Shown piece after piece: positions 35,282 to 44,270 of a stretch of DNA of 64,000 nt. Source of the stretch: Variovorax paradoxus (GTDB lineage: Bacteria > Pseudomonadota > Gammaproteobacteria > Burkholderiales > Burkholderiaceae_C); the NCBI RefSeq assembly GCF_030815855.1, contig NZ_JAUSXG010000001.1, positions 2,294,001 through 2,358,000 of the forward strand, written 5' to 3'. The notes beneath the pieces are model-generated. The model did no database searches. It saw only the letters and a program-made list of their open reading frames with translations, and was not told where the DNA came from. The position numbers were made by a program, and so were the translations under genes. Position 1 is the stretch's first letter. Each line of letters opens with the position of its first letter.

Positions 35282-36732
35282 ACACGACACGCGCAGGCGC
35301 CGAAGCCCGAGCGTCCGAAGACATCAACCCCGCGCAGCCCATCGACGGCCTGGACCAGCCCGCGCGCCAGCGCGCGATGCTGGTGATCATTCTCGGCATC
35401 ATGGTGGCCGTGCTCGACGGCACCATCGTCAACCTCGCGCTGCCGGGCATCGCGCGCGAACTGCAGGCCAGTCCGTCGCACGCCATCTGGGTGGTCAACG
35501 CCTACCAGATCGCCACGCTGGTCATGCTGCTGCCGCTCGCATCGCTCGGCGACCTGGTCGGCTACCGGCGCGTCTACCTGGTGGGCATGGCGGTGTTCAC
35601 CGTGTCTTCCATCGGCGCCACTTTTGCCGATTCGCTGGCCACCCTGATCGCCGCGCGCGCGTTCCAGGGCCTGGGCGCGGCCGGCATCATGAGCGTGAAT
35701 GCGGCGCTGGTGCGGCTGACCTTTCCCTCGGCGTTGCTGGGCCGCGGCATGGCCATCAACTCGATGGTGGTGGCCACGTCGTCGGTGGCGGGGCCTTCGG
35801 TGGCCGCGGCCATCCTGTCGGTGGCATCGTGGCCGTGGCTGTTCGCCATCAACGTGCCGCTCGGGCTGCTCGTCTTCACGCTGGGCATGAAGGCGCTGCC
35901 GTTCAACCGCGTGGCGCCGGCGGCGGGGTTGCGCTTTTCGCCCATCGACGTGGCGCTGAACGTGCTGATGTTCTCGCTGGTGTTCCTGGGCGTCGACCGC
36001 CTGGGCGTGCGCGAGGGGAGTGCGGCCGGTGGTGGTTCGCAATCGACCGCCTGGCTCATCCTGCTGGCCGGGCTGGCGGTGGGCTTCGTCTACATCCGGC
36101 GGCAGCGCAAGCTGGCGGTGCCGCTCTTTCCGATCGACCTGCTGCGCATTCCGGTGTTCGCGCTCTCCATGGGCACATCGGTGGCTGCGTTCTGCGCCCA
36201 GATGCTGGCCTACATCGGGCTGCCGTTCCTGCTGCTCGACGTGTACGGCCGCAGCCACATCGAAGCGGGCTTGCTCATCACCGCCTGGCCGTTGGCCATC
36301 GTGGTCATGGCGCCCATCGCGGGCCGGCTCATCGGGCGCTACCCCGACGGGCTCTTGGGCGGCATCGGGCTGGGCCTGCTCGCCATCGGGTTGGCCCTGC
36401 TGGCTTTGCTGCCGGAGCATCCGGCCAATGCCGACATTGCCTGGCGCATGGCGCTGTGCGGCCTGGGCTTCGGGCTGTTCCAGTCGCCGAACAACCACAC
36501 CATCGTGACCGCGCCGCCGGCCCACCGCAGCGGCGCAGCCAGCGGCATGCTCGGGACGGCGCGGCTCACAGGCCAGACGCTCGGCGCCGTGGTGTTGGCG
36601 GGCGTGTTCAGCGTCTGGAGCCCGCACGGCGGCCACGGGCCGGTGGTGGCGCTGGTGCTGGCCGCCTGTTGCGCCGGCGTCGCGGCGGTCTTCAGCAGCC
36701 TGCGGCTGAAGACGACAGGGCACCACGGCTGA
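35278..36732 (+). CDS. MFS transporter, DHA2 family
   Basis: 484 residues if the TTG at 35278 is the start, which gives a TTGA overlap with the preceding gene; a later ATG at 35377 would remove the tail. About 14 membrane segments are predicted. VAVLDGTIVNLALPGIARELQ and the following HAIWVVNAYQIATLVMLLPLASLGDLVGYRRVYL are the DHA2 motifs A and D1. Such proteins export drugs or metabolites. It lies 20 bp before pqiA, so the MFS pair and pqi genes might form one transcript. Confidence 0.88.
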   Translation: MNTTRAGAEARASEDINPAQPIDGLDQPARQRAMLVIILGIMVAVLDGTIVNLALPGIARELQASPSHAIWVVNAYQIATLVMLLPLASLGDLVGYRRVYLVGMAVFTVSSIGATFADSLATLIAARAFQGLGAAGIMSVNAALVRLTFPSALLGRGMAINSMVVATSSVAGPSVAAAILSVASWPWLFAINVPLGLLVFTLGMKALPFNRVAPAAGLRFSPIDVALNVLMFSLVFLGVDRLGVREGSAAGGGSQSTAWLILLAGLAVGFVYIRRQRKLAVPLFPIDLLRIPVFALSMGTSVAAFCAQMLAYIGLPFLLLDVYGRSHIEAGLLITAWPLAIVVMAPIAGRLIGRYPDGLLGGIGLGLLAIGLALLALLPEHPANADIAWRMALCGLGFGLFQSPNNHTIVTAPPAHRSGAASGMLGTARLTGQTLGAVVLAGVFSVWSPHGGHGPVVALVLAACCAGVAAVFSSLRLKTTGHHG

Positions 36733-36752
36733 ATAGGTTAGGGTACGGCCCT

Positions 36753-37385
36753 ATGACGGAAGTACCTGAAACCGTGGTGTGCCCGGGCTGCGATGCGGTC
36801 TTCAGCCGCGCGCCCCTGAAGCCGCGAGAGGTATCGCGCTGCGCCCGTTGCGGCACCGAGCTGTACCGCCACCCGGGCGACCAGCAGCGCCGCATCCTGC
36901 CGCTCACGGTGGCGTCGCTGATCATGTTCGCCATTGCCAACCTGTTTCCGATCGTCGAGATCGAGATCAAGGGCCTGCGCAGCCAGACCACGCTGGCCGG
37001 CGCCGTGCTGGTGCTGAGCACCGAAGGCATGTCGCCGGTGGCGTTGCTGGTGCTGGCGACGACGCTTCTTTTTCCTTTGCTGCAGCTGTGCATCCTGGCC
37101 TATCTGCTGGTGCCGCTCAGGCGCGAGCACAGGCCGCCCGGCTTTGCCATTCTGGTGCGCGCGATGCAGATGCTGCGGCCCTGGGGAATGGTCGAGGTGT
37201 TCCTGCTCGGCGTGCTGGTGGCGATCGTCAAGCTATCGAGCATGGCCACCGTGGTGGCCGGGCCGGCGCTCTGGGCCTTCATGGCGCTCACGGTCATGCT
37301 CACCGCCGTGCTCTCGTTCAATCCCAACGCCTTCTGGGAAATGACCTTTCGCCCGCCCGGCGAGCCCGAGCAGGAGCCGGCGTGA
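36753..37385 (+). CDS. pqiA: PqiA-like protein, first half-unit
   Basis: 210 residues from the ATG at 36753. A rubredoxin-like zinc ribbon is at the N-terminus: Cys10, Cys13, Cys30 and Cys33 (CPGC, CARC). Four membrane segments follow, with PLTVASLIMFAIANLFPIVEIEIKG typical of PqiA. In E. coli, PqiA is a single protein of two such units; here each unit has its own gene. The Pqi complex is thought to move lipids between the membranes and is induced by paraquat in enterics. The stop overlaps the next start as GTGA. Confidence 0.9.
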   Translation: MTEVPETVVCPGCDAVFSRAPLKPREVSRCARCGTELYRHPGDQQRRILPLTVASLIMFAIANLFPIVEIEIKGLRSQTTLAGAVLVLSTEGMSPVALLVLATTLLFPLLQLCILAYLLVPLRREHRPPGFAILVRAMQMLRPWGMVEVFLLGVLVAIVKLSSMATVVAGPALWAFMALTVMLTAVLSFNPNAFWEMTFRPPGEPEQEPA

Positions 37386-38095
37386 ACGGCCCCTTCCGCC
37401 ACCTCGAAGACGACGAAGACGAGACCCCGGCCGCGACAGCCGCCTCGCTCGGGCTGCTGGCCTGCCCGCATTGCGATGCCGTCTGGCGCGATGCCGCCGA
37501 GGGCGAACCCTGCGGCCGCTGCGGCACGCACCTGTACACGCGCAAGCCCTACAGCCTGAACCGCACCTGGGCCTTCCTGATTGCGGCCTGCATCATGTAC
37601 ATACCGGCCAACCTGCTGCCGGTGATGATCACGCGCACGCTGTTCGGGGCGCAATACGACACCATCCTGAGTGGCGTGATCTATTTCTGGGTGTCGGGCG
37701 CCTATGGGCTCGCGGCCATCATCTTCATTGCCAGCTTTCTGGTGCCGCTCTTCAAGCTCACGGTGCTGATCCTGCTCGCCCTGCTGGCGCAGCGCGGCAG
37801 CGGCTGGCGACGGCCCGAGCGGGCGAGGCTCTATCACATCGTCGAGATCATCGGCCGCTGGTCGATGCTCGACGTGTTCGTGGTGTCGCTCCTCACCGGG
37901 CTGGTTCAGATCCAGGGCTTTGCGGTCATCAACGCGGGCGTGGGCATTGCGGCGTTCGGCTCGGTGGTGGTGCTGACCATGCTGGCCTCGCTGAGCTTCG
38001 ACCCCAGGCTCACATGGGACAGCAGGCAGCAGCAGGAAGCCGAACGGGAACGCAACGAACCGGCACGTGACAACAGGGAAGAAAAGCCAGCATGA
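37382..38095 (+). CDS. pqiA: PqiA-like protein, second half-unit
   Basis: 237 residues from a GTG at 37382. It is a relative of the previous protein, with zinc-ribbon cysteines at 28, 31, 44 and 47 (CPHC, CGRC) and then AFLIAACIMYIPANLLPVM and three more membrane segments. An acidic N-terminal tail of about 25 residues precedes the ribbon. Together with the first unit it corresponds to the full-length two-domain PqiA of enterics. Coupled by overlaps to both neighbours. Confidence 0.9.
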   Translation: MNGPFRHLEDDEDETPAATAASLGLLACPHCDAVWRDAAEGEPCGRCGTHLYTRKPYSLNRTWAFLIAACIMYIPANLLPVMITRTLFGAQYDTILSGVIYFWVSGAYGLAAIIFIASFLVPLFKLTVLILLALLAQRGSGWRRPERARLYHIVEIIGRWSMLDVFVVSLLTGLVQIQGFAVINAGVGIAAFGSVVVLTMLASLSFDPRLTWDSRQQQEAERERNEPARDNREEKPA

Positions 38096-39735
38096 GTGAT
38101 GAAGACCTCAAACCGAACGACAACCAGGCCCCGCCGGGCTTGCCTCCGCCGCGCGTGGTGCGCCGGCGCGAATGGCTGCCTTCGCTGATCTGGCTGATTC
38201 CCATCGTCGCCGCGCTGGTCGGCGTGATGCTGGTGGTCAAGATCCTGATGGAGCGCGGGCCCGAGATCGTGCTGACCTTCAATACCGCCGAGGGCCTGGA
38301 GGCCAACAAGACGGCCGTCAAGTACAAGGACGTGCAGATCGGTACCGTGCAGAGCCTGCGGCTGGCGCGCGACCGGTCGCACGTGCGGGTGACGGTGCAG
38401 CTCAGCAACGAGGCCAAGAGCTTCACCGCCGAAGACTCGCGCTTCTGGGTGGTGCGGCCGCGGCTCGACACCTCGGGCATCTCAGGCCTGGGCACCTTGC
38501 TGTCGGGTGCCTACATCGGCGCCGATGCGGGCGTGTCGACGGAAACCGCGAGCGAGTTCAAGGGGCTGGAGGTGCCGCCCATCGTCACGCGCGATGCCTC
38601 GGGCCAGCAGTTTTTGCTGCGCGCCACCGACGTCGGCTCGCTCGACGTGGGCTCGCCGGTGTACTTCCGGCGCATCAAGGTGGGACAGGTGGCGGCCTAC
38701 GAACTGGACGGCGACGGCCGCGGCGTGACGATGCGCATTTTCGTCAACGCGCCGTACGACAAGTTCGTGGGCGTCAACACGCGGTTCTGGCAGGCCAGCG
38801 GCATCGACGCCCAACTGAGCGCCAGCGGGTTCACGCTGCGCACGCAGTCGCTCGCCACCATCCTGCTCGGCGGCATCGCCTTCAAGGCACCGGACGATGC
38901 CATGGGGCCTCTGGCCAAGGAGAACACGGCGTTCACGCTGGCCGAAGACGAAACCACGGCCATGAAGGAACCCGACGGCCCGCCGCAAACGCTGCTGATG
39001 TATTTCAACCAGTCGCTGCGCGGCCTCACGCCGGGCGCGCCGGTCGACTTCCGCGGCGTGGTGATCGGCGAGGTCAAGTCCATCGGCGTGGAGTTCGACC
39101 GCGCCGAGCGCGAGTTCCGCATGCCCGTGCTGGTGCAGGTCTACCCCGACCGGCTGCGCCGCCGCGCCGGCGAAACCGGCGTCGAATCGCGCGCCACGCA
39201 GCAGGAGCGCTTGCGCTTCCTGACCGAGAAAGGCTTGCGCGCCCAGCTGCGCAGCGGCAACCTGCTGACGGGGCAGGTGTACGTGGCGCTCGACTTCTTC
39301 CCGAAGGCGCCGCCCGTCAAGATCGACGTGGCGAAAAACCCGATCGAGCTGCCTACCGTGGCCAACAGCCTCGACGAGATCCAGTCGCAGGTGCAGGAAA
39401 TTGCAAGCAAGCTCAACAAGGTGCCCTACGAGCAGATTGCGGCAGACCTGCGCACCACGCTCACCGCGCTCAACAAGACGCTCGCCAGCACCGAGCAGGC
39501 GGTGACCCGCATCAACACCGACGTGACGCCCGAGCTCGCGGCCGCCATGAAGGACGTGCGCAAGACGGTCAACAACGCCGAGCGCACGCTGGCCGACGAT
39601 TCGCCGCTGCAGCAGGACATGCGCCAGACGCTGCGCGAACTGACCCGCGCCGCGGGCTCGGTGCGCGTGCTGACCGACTACCTCGAGCGGCACCCCGAGT
39701 CGCTGCTGCGCGGCAAACCGGACGACAAGAAATGA
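38092..39735 (+). CDS. pqiB: PqiB, MCE-domain intermembrane transport protein
   Basis: 547 residues. One N-terminal transmembrane segment (WLPSLIWLIPIVAALVGVML, about residues 26-45) anchors the protein to the inner membrane. Three MCE domains follow, at about 55-130, 165-255 and 295-400; the second begins SGQQFLLRATDVGSLDVGSPV and the third TLLMYFNQSLRGLTPGAPVDFRG. A C-terminal helical region (410-520) resembles the segment that forms the long tunnel in E. coli PqiB. The ATG overlaps the pqiA2 stop. Confidence 0.93.
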   Translation: MSDEDLKPNDNQAPPGLPPPRVVRRREWLPSLIWLIPIVAALVGVMLVVKILMERGPEIVLTFNTAEGLEANKTAVKYKDVQIGTVQSLRLARDRSHVRVTVQLSNEAKSFTAEDSRFWVVRPRLDTSGISGLGTLLSGAYIGADAGVSTETASEFKGLEVPPIVTRDASGQQFLLRATDVGSLDVGSPVYFRRIKVGQVAAYELDGDGRGVTMRIFVNAPYDKFVGVNTRFWQASGIDAQLSASGFTLRTQSLATILLGGIAFKAPDDAMGPLAKENTAFTLAEDETTAMKEPDGPPQTLLMYFNQSLRGLTPGAPVDFRGVVIGEVKSIGVEFDRAEREFRMPVLVQVYPDRLRRRAGETGVESRATQQERLRFLTEKGLRAQLRSGNLLTGQVYVALDFFPKAPPVKIDVAKNPIELPTVANSLDEIQSQVQEIASKLNKVPYEQIAADLRTTLTALNKTLASTEQAVTRINTDVTPELAAAMKDVRKTVNNAERTLADDSPLQQDMRQTLRELTRAAGSVRVLTDYLERHPESLLRGKPDDKK

Positions 39736-40376
39736 AGAAGAAACAACAACAAGCGTTCCCGCTCGCTGCCGCCGCAGTGGCCGCCGGGCTGATGGTGCTT
39801 GCAGGCTGCGCGAGCAAGCCCGACAACTACTACACGCTGGCAAGCCCGGTGGCAGCCGCGGACGCCGCGCCATCGACCCTCGGCACCGCCGCGCCGCTCC
39901 ACATCGAGCTCGCGCCGGTGGCCGTGCCCGAACGGCTCGCGCGGCCGCAGATGGTGGTGGGCCGGCAAACCGGCAGCGTGCAGGTCGACGTGCTCGAACA
40001 GCACCGCTGGGCCGCGTCGTTCGAAAACGAATTGCAGGATGCGCTGGCCAGCGGCATCGCGGCGCGGCTCGGCGCGCTCGACGTCACCAAGGGCGGTCGG
40101 CAAACATCGCAGCCCGTGTGGCGCATCGCAGTGCAGGTGCGCCAGTTCGACGCTGTCGATGGCGGCCGCGTGGACGCGGGCTTCAACTGGACGCTGCGTC
40201 GCTCCGATGAAGCCCGCACGGTGGTGTGCCAACTGAATGTTGGCGAAGCGGTTGGGGGCGGTATCGACGCGGTGGCGCAAGGCGCGCAGCGCGTGACCGC
40301 GGCCGCGGCCGCGGCGATTGCGCGCAGCGTGAGCGCGGCGCGGGCGAACCCCGCGGCGACCGCGTGCACGCTCTGA
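39732..40376 (+). CDS. pqiC: PqiC, outer-membrane lipoprotein
   Basis: 214 residues. MKKKQQQ is followed by a hydrophobic stretch ending in LAGC, a lipobox with the acylated Cys near residue 26. The mature protein begins ASKPDNYYTLASPVAA, the beta-sheet start of the PqiC/YmbA (ABC-type transport auxiliary) family. PqiC caps the PqiB tunnel at the outer membrane. The start overlaps the pqiB stop (ATGA). Confidence 0.92.
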   Translation: MKKKQQQAFPLAAAAVAAGLMVLAGCASKPDNYYTLASPVAAADAAPSTLGTAAPLHIELAPVAVPERLARPQMVVGRQTGSVQVDVLEQHRWAASFENELQDALASGIAARLGALDVTKGGRQTSQPVWRIAVQVRQFDAVDGGRVDAGFNWTLRRSDEARTVVCQLNVGEAVGGGIDAVAQGAQRVTAAAAAAIARSVSAARANPAATACTL

Positions 40377-40413
40377 TTCTTTCTCCCTCAGTTGGCGGCT
40401 GCCCCCATCCCAA

Positions 40414-40433
40414 CCTTCCCCGGAGGGGGAAGG
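40414..40433. repeat. Perfect hairpin CCTTCCCC-GGAG-GGGGAAGG
   Basis: Eight paired bases around a four-base loop lie in the 90-bp gap between pqiC and the following MFS gene. No T-run follows, so it is either a weak terminator or a dispersed REP-type hairpin. Confidence 0.55.
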
Positions 40434-40466
40434 AGCAAGACCCGAATCGAATAATCGGAGACCACC

Positions 40467-42068
40467 ATGGCACAGATCGGCAAGGCACCCTGCGACAACA
40501 CGCTGATCCTGCATGGCGCCAAGACGCAAGAGGGCGCCTGTCCCGAAGCCTCCAAACCGTGGGTGCTGGCCGCCGCCATCGTCGGCTCGAGCATGGCCTT
40601 CATCGACGGCACGGTCGTCAACGTCGCGCTGCCGGCCATTCAGTCCGATCTGCGGGCCACCGCGTTCCAGGCGCAGTGGGTGGTCGAGTCCTATGCCTTG
40701 CTGCTGGCGGCGCTGCTGCTGGTGGGCGGCGCGCTCGGCGACCATTTCGGGCGGCGCCGCATCTTTGCGATCGGCGTCGGCATCTTCGCCGTCGCTTCGG
40801 TGGCCTGCGGGCTTGCCGGCAACGTGCAGCAGCTGATTGCCGCACGCGCGGTGCAGGGCGTCGGCGCCGCGTTGCTGGTGCCCGGCAGCCTGGCGCTCAT
40901 CAGCGCGTCGTTTCCCGAGAAAGAGCGCGGCAAGGCCATCGGCATCTGGTCGGGCTTCAGCGGCATCACGGCGGCCGCGGGGCCGGTGCTCGGCGGTTTT
41001 CTGGTCGATCATTTCTCATGGGCCTGGGCCTTTCTCATCAACGTGCCGATGGCGCTGCTGGTGTTGTGGATCGTGTGGCGGCACGTGCCTGAAAGCCGCG
41101 GCTCGTCGGCCAGCGGCGGGCTCGACTTCTTCGGCGCGCTGCTGGCAACCGCCGGCCTTGGCGGCATCGTCTACGCCTTCATCGAGGCACCGACGCAGCA
41201 CTGGAATTCGCCCGCGGTTCTGGCCGCCATGGCCATCGGCATCGCGGCCAGCGCAGGCTTCATTGCCGTGGAGCGCAAGGCGCGCACGCCGATGCTGCCG
41301 CTGGCGCTGCTGCGCATCGGCAACTTCAGCGGCGCCAACCTGCTGACCTTGCTGCTGTATGCGGCGCTCGGCGGCGGGCTGTATTTCTTCCCGCTCAACC
41401 TGATCCAGGTGCAGGGCTACTCGGCCACCGTGGCGGGCGCGGCGCTGCTGCCGTTCATCTTCATCATGTTCGCGCTCTCGGGCTGGGCCGGCCAACTGGT
41501 CGACCGCTTCGGCCCGCGGCTGCCGCTGGTGATCGGTCCCGCGATGGCCGCCGTGGGCTTTGCCTTGTTCGCGGTGCCCGGCGTGGAAGCGAGCTACTGG
41601 CGCGGCTTCTTTCCCGCCGTGGTGGTGCTGGGCTTCGGCATGACCGTGACCGTGGCGCCGCTCACCACCACCGTGATGAACGCGGTCGGGCCGGAGCAGG
41701 CCGGCGTGGCGTCGGGCGTCAACAATGCGGTGTCGCGCGCGGCCGCCGTGCTGGCGATTGCGGTGTTCGGCGTGGTCATGGCGTGGGCCTTCGATGGCGC
41801 GTTGGCCGAGAGCCTGCGCGGCATGGGAGCTTCGGCGGAAGTGTCGGCGTTTCTCGAAGGCGAGCGCAGCAAGCTGGCCGGCGCCGCGCTGCCGCCGGGC
41901 GTCGATGCCGCAACGGCTTCGGCCGTCAAGCGCGCCGTGGCCGAATCTTTCGTGGCCGGCTTTCGATGGGTGATGCTGCTGAGCGCCGGGTTGGCCGTGC
42001 TCAGCGCGTTGAGCGCCTGGCTCATGATTGGCGGCGGGCCCGCGAAGGAGCGCAAGAGCGACGGCTGA
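40467..42068 (+). CDS. MFS transporter, DHA2 family (14 TMS)
   Basis: 533 residues with 14 predicted membrane segments. Characteristic stretches are MAFIDGTVVNVALPAIQSDL, ALGDHFGRRRIFAIG (motif A) and GKAIGIWSGFSGITAAAGPVLGGFL (motif C). The protein is a proton-driven exporter; the substrate is unknown. It starts 90 bp after pqiC, with the hairpin between, and is convergent with the S9 peptidase gene. Confidence 0.9.
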   Translation: MAQIGKAPCDNTLILHGAKTQEGACPEASKPWVLAAAIVGSSMAFIDGTVVNVALPAIQSDLRATAFQAQWVVESYALLLAALLLVGGALGDHFGRRRIFAIGVGIFAVASVACGLAGNVQQLIAARAVQGVGAALLVPGSLALISASFPEKERGKAIGIWSGFSGITAAAGPVLGGFLVDHFSWAWAFLINVPMALLVLWIVWRHVPESRGSSASGGLDFFGALLATAGLGGIVYAFIEAPTQHWNSPAVLAAMAIGIAASAGFIAVERKARTPMLPLALLRIGNFSGANLLTLLLYAALGGGLYFFPLNLIQVQGYSATVAGAALLPFIFIMFALSGWAGQLVDRFGPRLPLVIGPAMAAVGFALFAVPGVEASYWRGFFPAVVVLGFGMTVTVAPLTTTVMNAVGPEQAGVASGVNNAVSRAAAVLAIAVFGVVMAWAFDGALAESLRGMGASAEVSAFLEGERSKLAGAALPPGVDAATASAVKRAVAESFVAGFRWVMLLSAGLAVLSALSAWLMIGGGPAKERKSDG

Positions 42069-42077
42069 CAAAGCCGT
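42061..42077. terminator. Small hairpin in convergent gap
   Basis: ACGGCT-GACAA-AGCCGT, a perfect six-base stem, overlaps the stop of the MFS gene and precedes the stop of the convergent peptidase gene by about 20 bp. No clear T-tract follows, so termination is only suggested. Confidence 0.3.
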
Positions 42078-42097
42078 GCCGGCCCATCGTCCGGCGG

Positions 42098-44164
42098 CTA
42101 TGACCGGGGCATCAGCTCGTAGAAGTCGAACCCGTTGCTGCGCCCGCCGAGACACACCGCCAGGGTGTCTTCGATCTTTCGCCATTGCGCGAGCCGGTTG
42201 CGCCACTTGCGCACGCTGTGGCCTTCGTCGGGAAAGCTCATGTACTCGACGGGCCGGCCGAGCTTCTGGAGCGTGGCCACGACCTCGTCCGAGTCCTCCC
42301 GCAGCACGCGCACGTCGTTGGCGCCATGAATCACGAGCAGCGGCGCGGTGATGCGGTCGATCTGCGAGATGGGCGAATCCTGCAGCATGCGCGCGCGTTC
42401 TTCCGGCTTGTTCACGTCGCCGAAGAATGCTGCGAAGTAATGGCGGTTGCGCCAGAAGGGCGGCCAGTTCTCGATCACGCGGGGCCAGTTGGCAACGCCC
42501 ACCAGGTCGACGCCGCAGCGGTAGTCGTGCGGCTTCTGAATGAGCTGGGCGAGCACCGAGAAACCGCCGAAGCTGCCGCCGAGCACGGCCATGCGTTTCG
42601 GGTCGGCCACGCCCTGGTCGATGGCCCATTGCACGGCCTCTGCGATGTCGCGCTGCAGCCGTCCGCTGGTCTCTCGTGCGCCGGCCATCATGAAGGCACG
42701 TCCGTAGCCGCCGGAGCCTCGGTAGTTCACCTGGAGCACCGCGTAGCCCCGGTTCGCCAGCATCTGCGTTGGCGTGAAGCTGGCGGACTGCCATGAGTCT
42801 CGAACCCAGGGGCCGCCATGAATGTTGACCACCAGCGGCGCCGGCCCTTGCACCCCGCGCGGCCGCACGAGGTAACCATGGACCACCAAGCCATCGGACG
42901 CCTTGAAGGAATAGGGTTCCATCGGCGAAAAGAGGTCGGCGGTCGGCTCACGCGGCGGGGTGAGCCGCGCAACCTGGCCGCTGTTGCGGTCGAGCAGCAG
43001 CTCCACGCTTTCGTTTTCGGTGGTCGAGCGCAGCACCATGCGGCGCTGGTCGGTGGTCATGCTCGCGGGCCGCGTGATGACGGGCTCGGCATTCAGCCAG
43101 CCGCGTTCCCTGGCCACTTTCACGGCGCCGGCCACTTCGCCGCCCAGCGCGGTGTCGAGGTAGGCGATGCGAGGGCGGCCAGGTTCGGAGACGTAGGCCA
43201 GCGGCGCCCCCTGCTGCGGCGGGAACACGCCGTAGTCGAGGTCGACGGCCGCATCTTCCGCCACCAGCTTCTCCGCGCCGGTGGCCAGATCGGCCTCGAC
43301 CAGCACGACCTTGTCGCGCTCCGCATTGGTCAATGCCCAGAGCCGCCCCGCCTCGCGGTCGATGCGCTGGGGCCAGAAGGAGTTGAAGGCCTTCACCGTC
43401 TTGAAGGCGCGCCAGCTGCCGTCGGGTTGGCGCAGCTCCAGCTGCGAGTCGGAGCCGTCGACGCTGCCGAGCTGGCGCATGCGGCCCGCGAGTTCACGCC
43501 GGGTATCGATGAACCAGGCGAGCACGCGGCTGTCGGGCTCGCTGCGCGCAATTTCGCGCACGGTACGCGTGCGGGCATCGCCTTCGAACAGGTCCATGCT
43601 GGAGCGGTCCCGCTGGTTGTTCGCGAAGAAGAAGGTGGCGCTGCCGGGCGCGCCCCATCCCAGCATGGCCGAGCGCACGCCGGGCCATGGCGTGACGGCC
43701 CAGGGCTTGGCGCCCGGCGCTTCGGTGTCGAGCACGAAGATCTGCGTGTTCTCGTCGCCCGTGAAATCCTTCAGGTAAGCGAGGTGGCGGCTGTCGGGCA
43801 GCCACAGGTAGGTGGGCCCGGACACGAAGGGCCGCGCGAGCGTGCCGGTCGCGAAGGTGCGGGTGCTGGCGCTGTTGACCTCGGCGGCATCGGCTGTCTT
43901 GCGCACGCCAAGGCCGACATCGGTGCCGACCGCCTGCACCCAGACGAGCTGCTGGCCATCCGGCGAGAGCACGTGGCCATTGACCGCGTCGATGTTCGCC
44001 ACGAAGCGCCGCATCGGCACGAGAGGCGGGAGCGTGTTGTCCTGCCGCGCGGCAACGAGCGCGGGGTGCGTCGGGCCGGTGGCGCAGCCGGCAAGCAGCG
44101 CCAGGGTGCCGCACAGCGCAGCCATAGTGGCGGGCCAGCGTCCTGGAGTTCCGATGGTTTTCAT
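42098..44164 (-). CDS. S9-family prolyl oligopeptidase-like lipoprotein
   Basis: 688 residues from the ATG at 44164, preceded by GAGGG. The first 28 residues are a lipoprotein signal ending in LAGC, so the protein is probably membrane-tethered in the periplasm. A beta-propeller-like N-terminal domain (about 45-390) is followed by an alpha/beta hydrolase domain from about 410, with NIHGGPWVRDSW and the nucleophile in VLGGSFGGFS. The likely acid is in IHGANDVRV and the His in PDEGHSV. Such enzymes cleave peptides after proline or related residues. The gene is divergent from the response regulator. Confidence 0.9.
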   Translation of the reverse strand: MKTIGTPGRWPATMAALCGTLALLAGCATGPTHPALVAARQDNTLPPLVPMRRFVANIDAVNGHVLSPDGQQLVWVQAVGTDVGLGVRKTADAAEVNSASTRTFATGTLARPFVSGPTYLWLPDSRHLAYLKDFTGDENTQIFVLDTEAPGAKPWAVTPWPGVRSAMLGWGAPGSATFFFANNQRDRSSMDLFEGDARTRTVREIARSEPDSRVLAWFIDTRRELAGRMRQLGSVDGSDSQLELRQPDGSWRAFKTVKAFNSFWPQRIDREAGRLWALTNAERDKVVLVEADLATGAEKLVAEDAAVDLDYGVFPPQQGAPLAYVSEPGRPRIAYLDTALGGEVAGAVKVARERGWLNAEPVITRPASMTTDQRRMVLRSTTENESVELLLDRNSGQVARLTPPREPTADLFSPMEPYSFKASDGLVVHGYLVRPRGVQGPAPLVVNIHGGPWVRDSWQSASFTPTQMLANRGYAVLQVNYRGSGGYGRAFMMAGARETSGRLQRDIAEAVQWAIDQGVADPKRMAVLGGSFGGFSVLAQLIQKPHDYRCGVDLVGVANWPRVIENWPPFWRNRHYFAAFFGDVNKPEERARMLQDSPISQIDRITAPLLVIHGANDVRVLREDSDEVVATLQKLGRPVEYMSFPDEGHSVRKWRNRLAQWRKIEDTLAVCLGGRSNGFDFYELMPRS

Positions 44165-44227
44165 TCTTTCTTTCCCTCTTGAATGTTCTGGTGTGCGGCT
44201 TGTCCGCGCCTGGATTCTGCGGGCCGC

Positions 44228-44250
44228 AACCTTTGGCTTTGCCAAAGGTT
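44228..44250. promoter_or_regulatory. Perfect 10-bp stem palindrome upstream of response regulator
   Basis: AACCTTTGGC-TTT-GCCAAAGGTT is a perfect inverted repeat with a three-base loop, ending 20 bp before the GTG start of the response regulator and 64 bp before the divergent peptidase start. It may be an operator or a hairpin in the leader. Confidence 0.5.
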
Positions 44251-44270
44251 CGCTCGCGCACAATGGCCGG

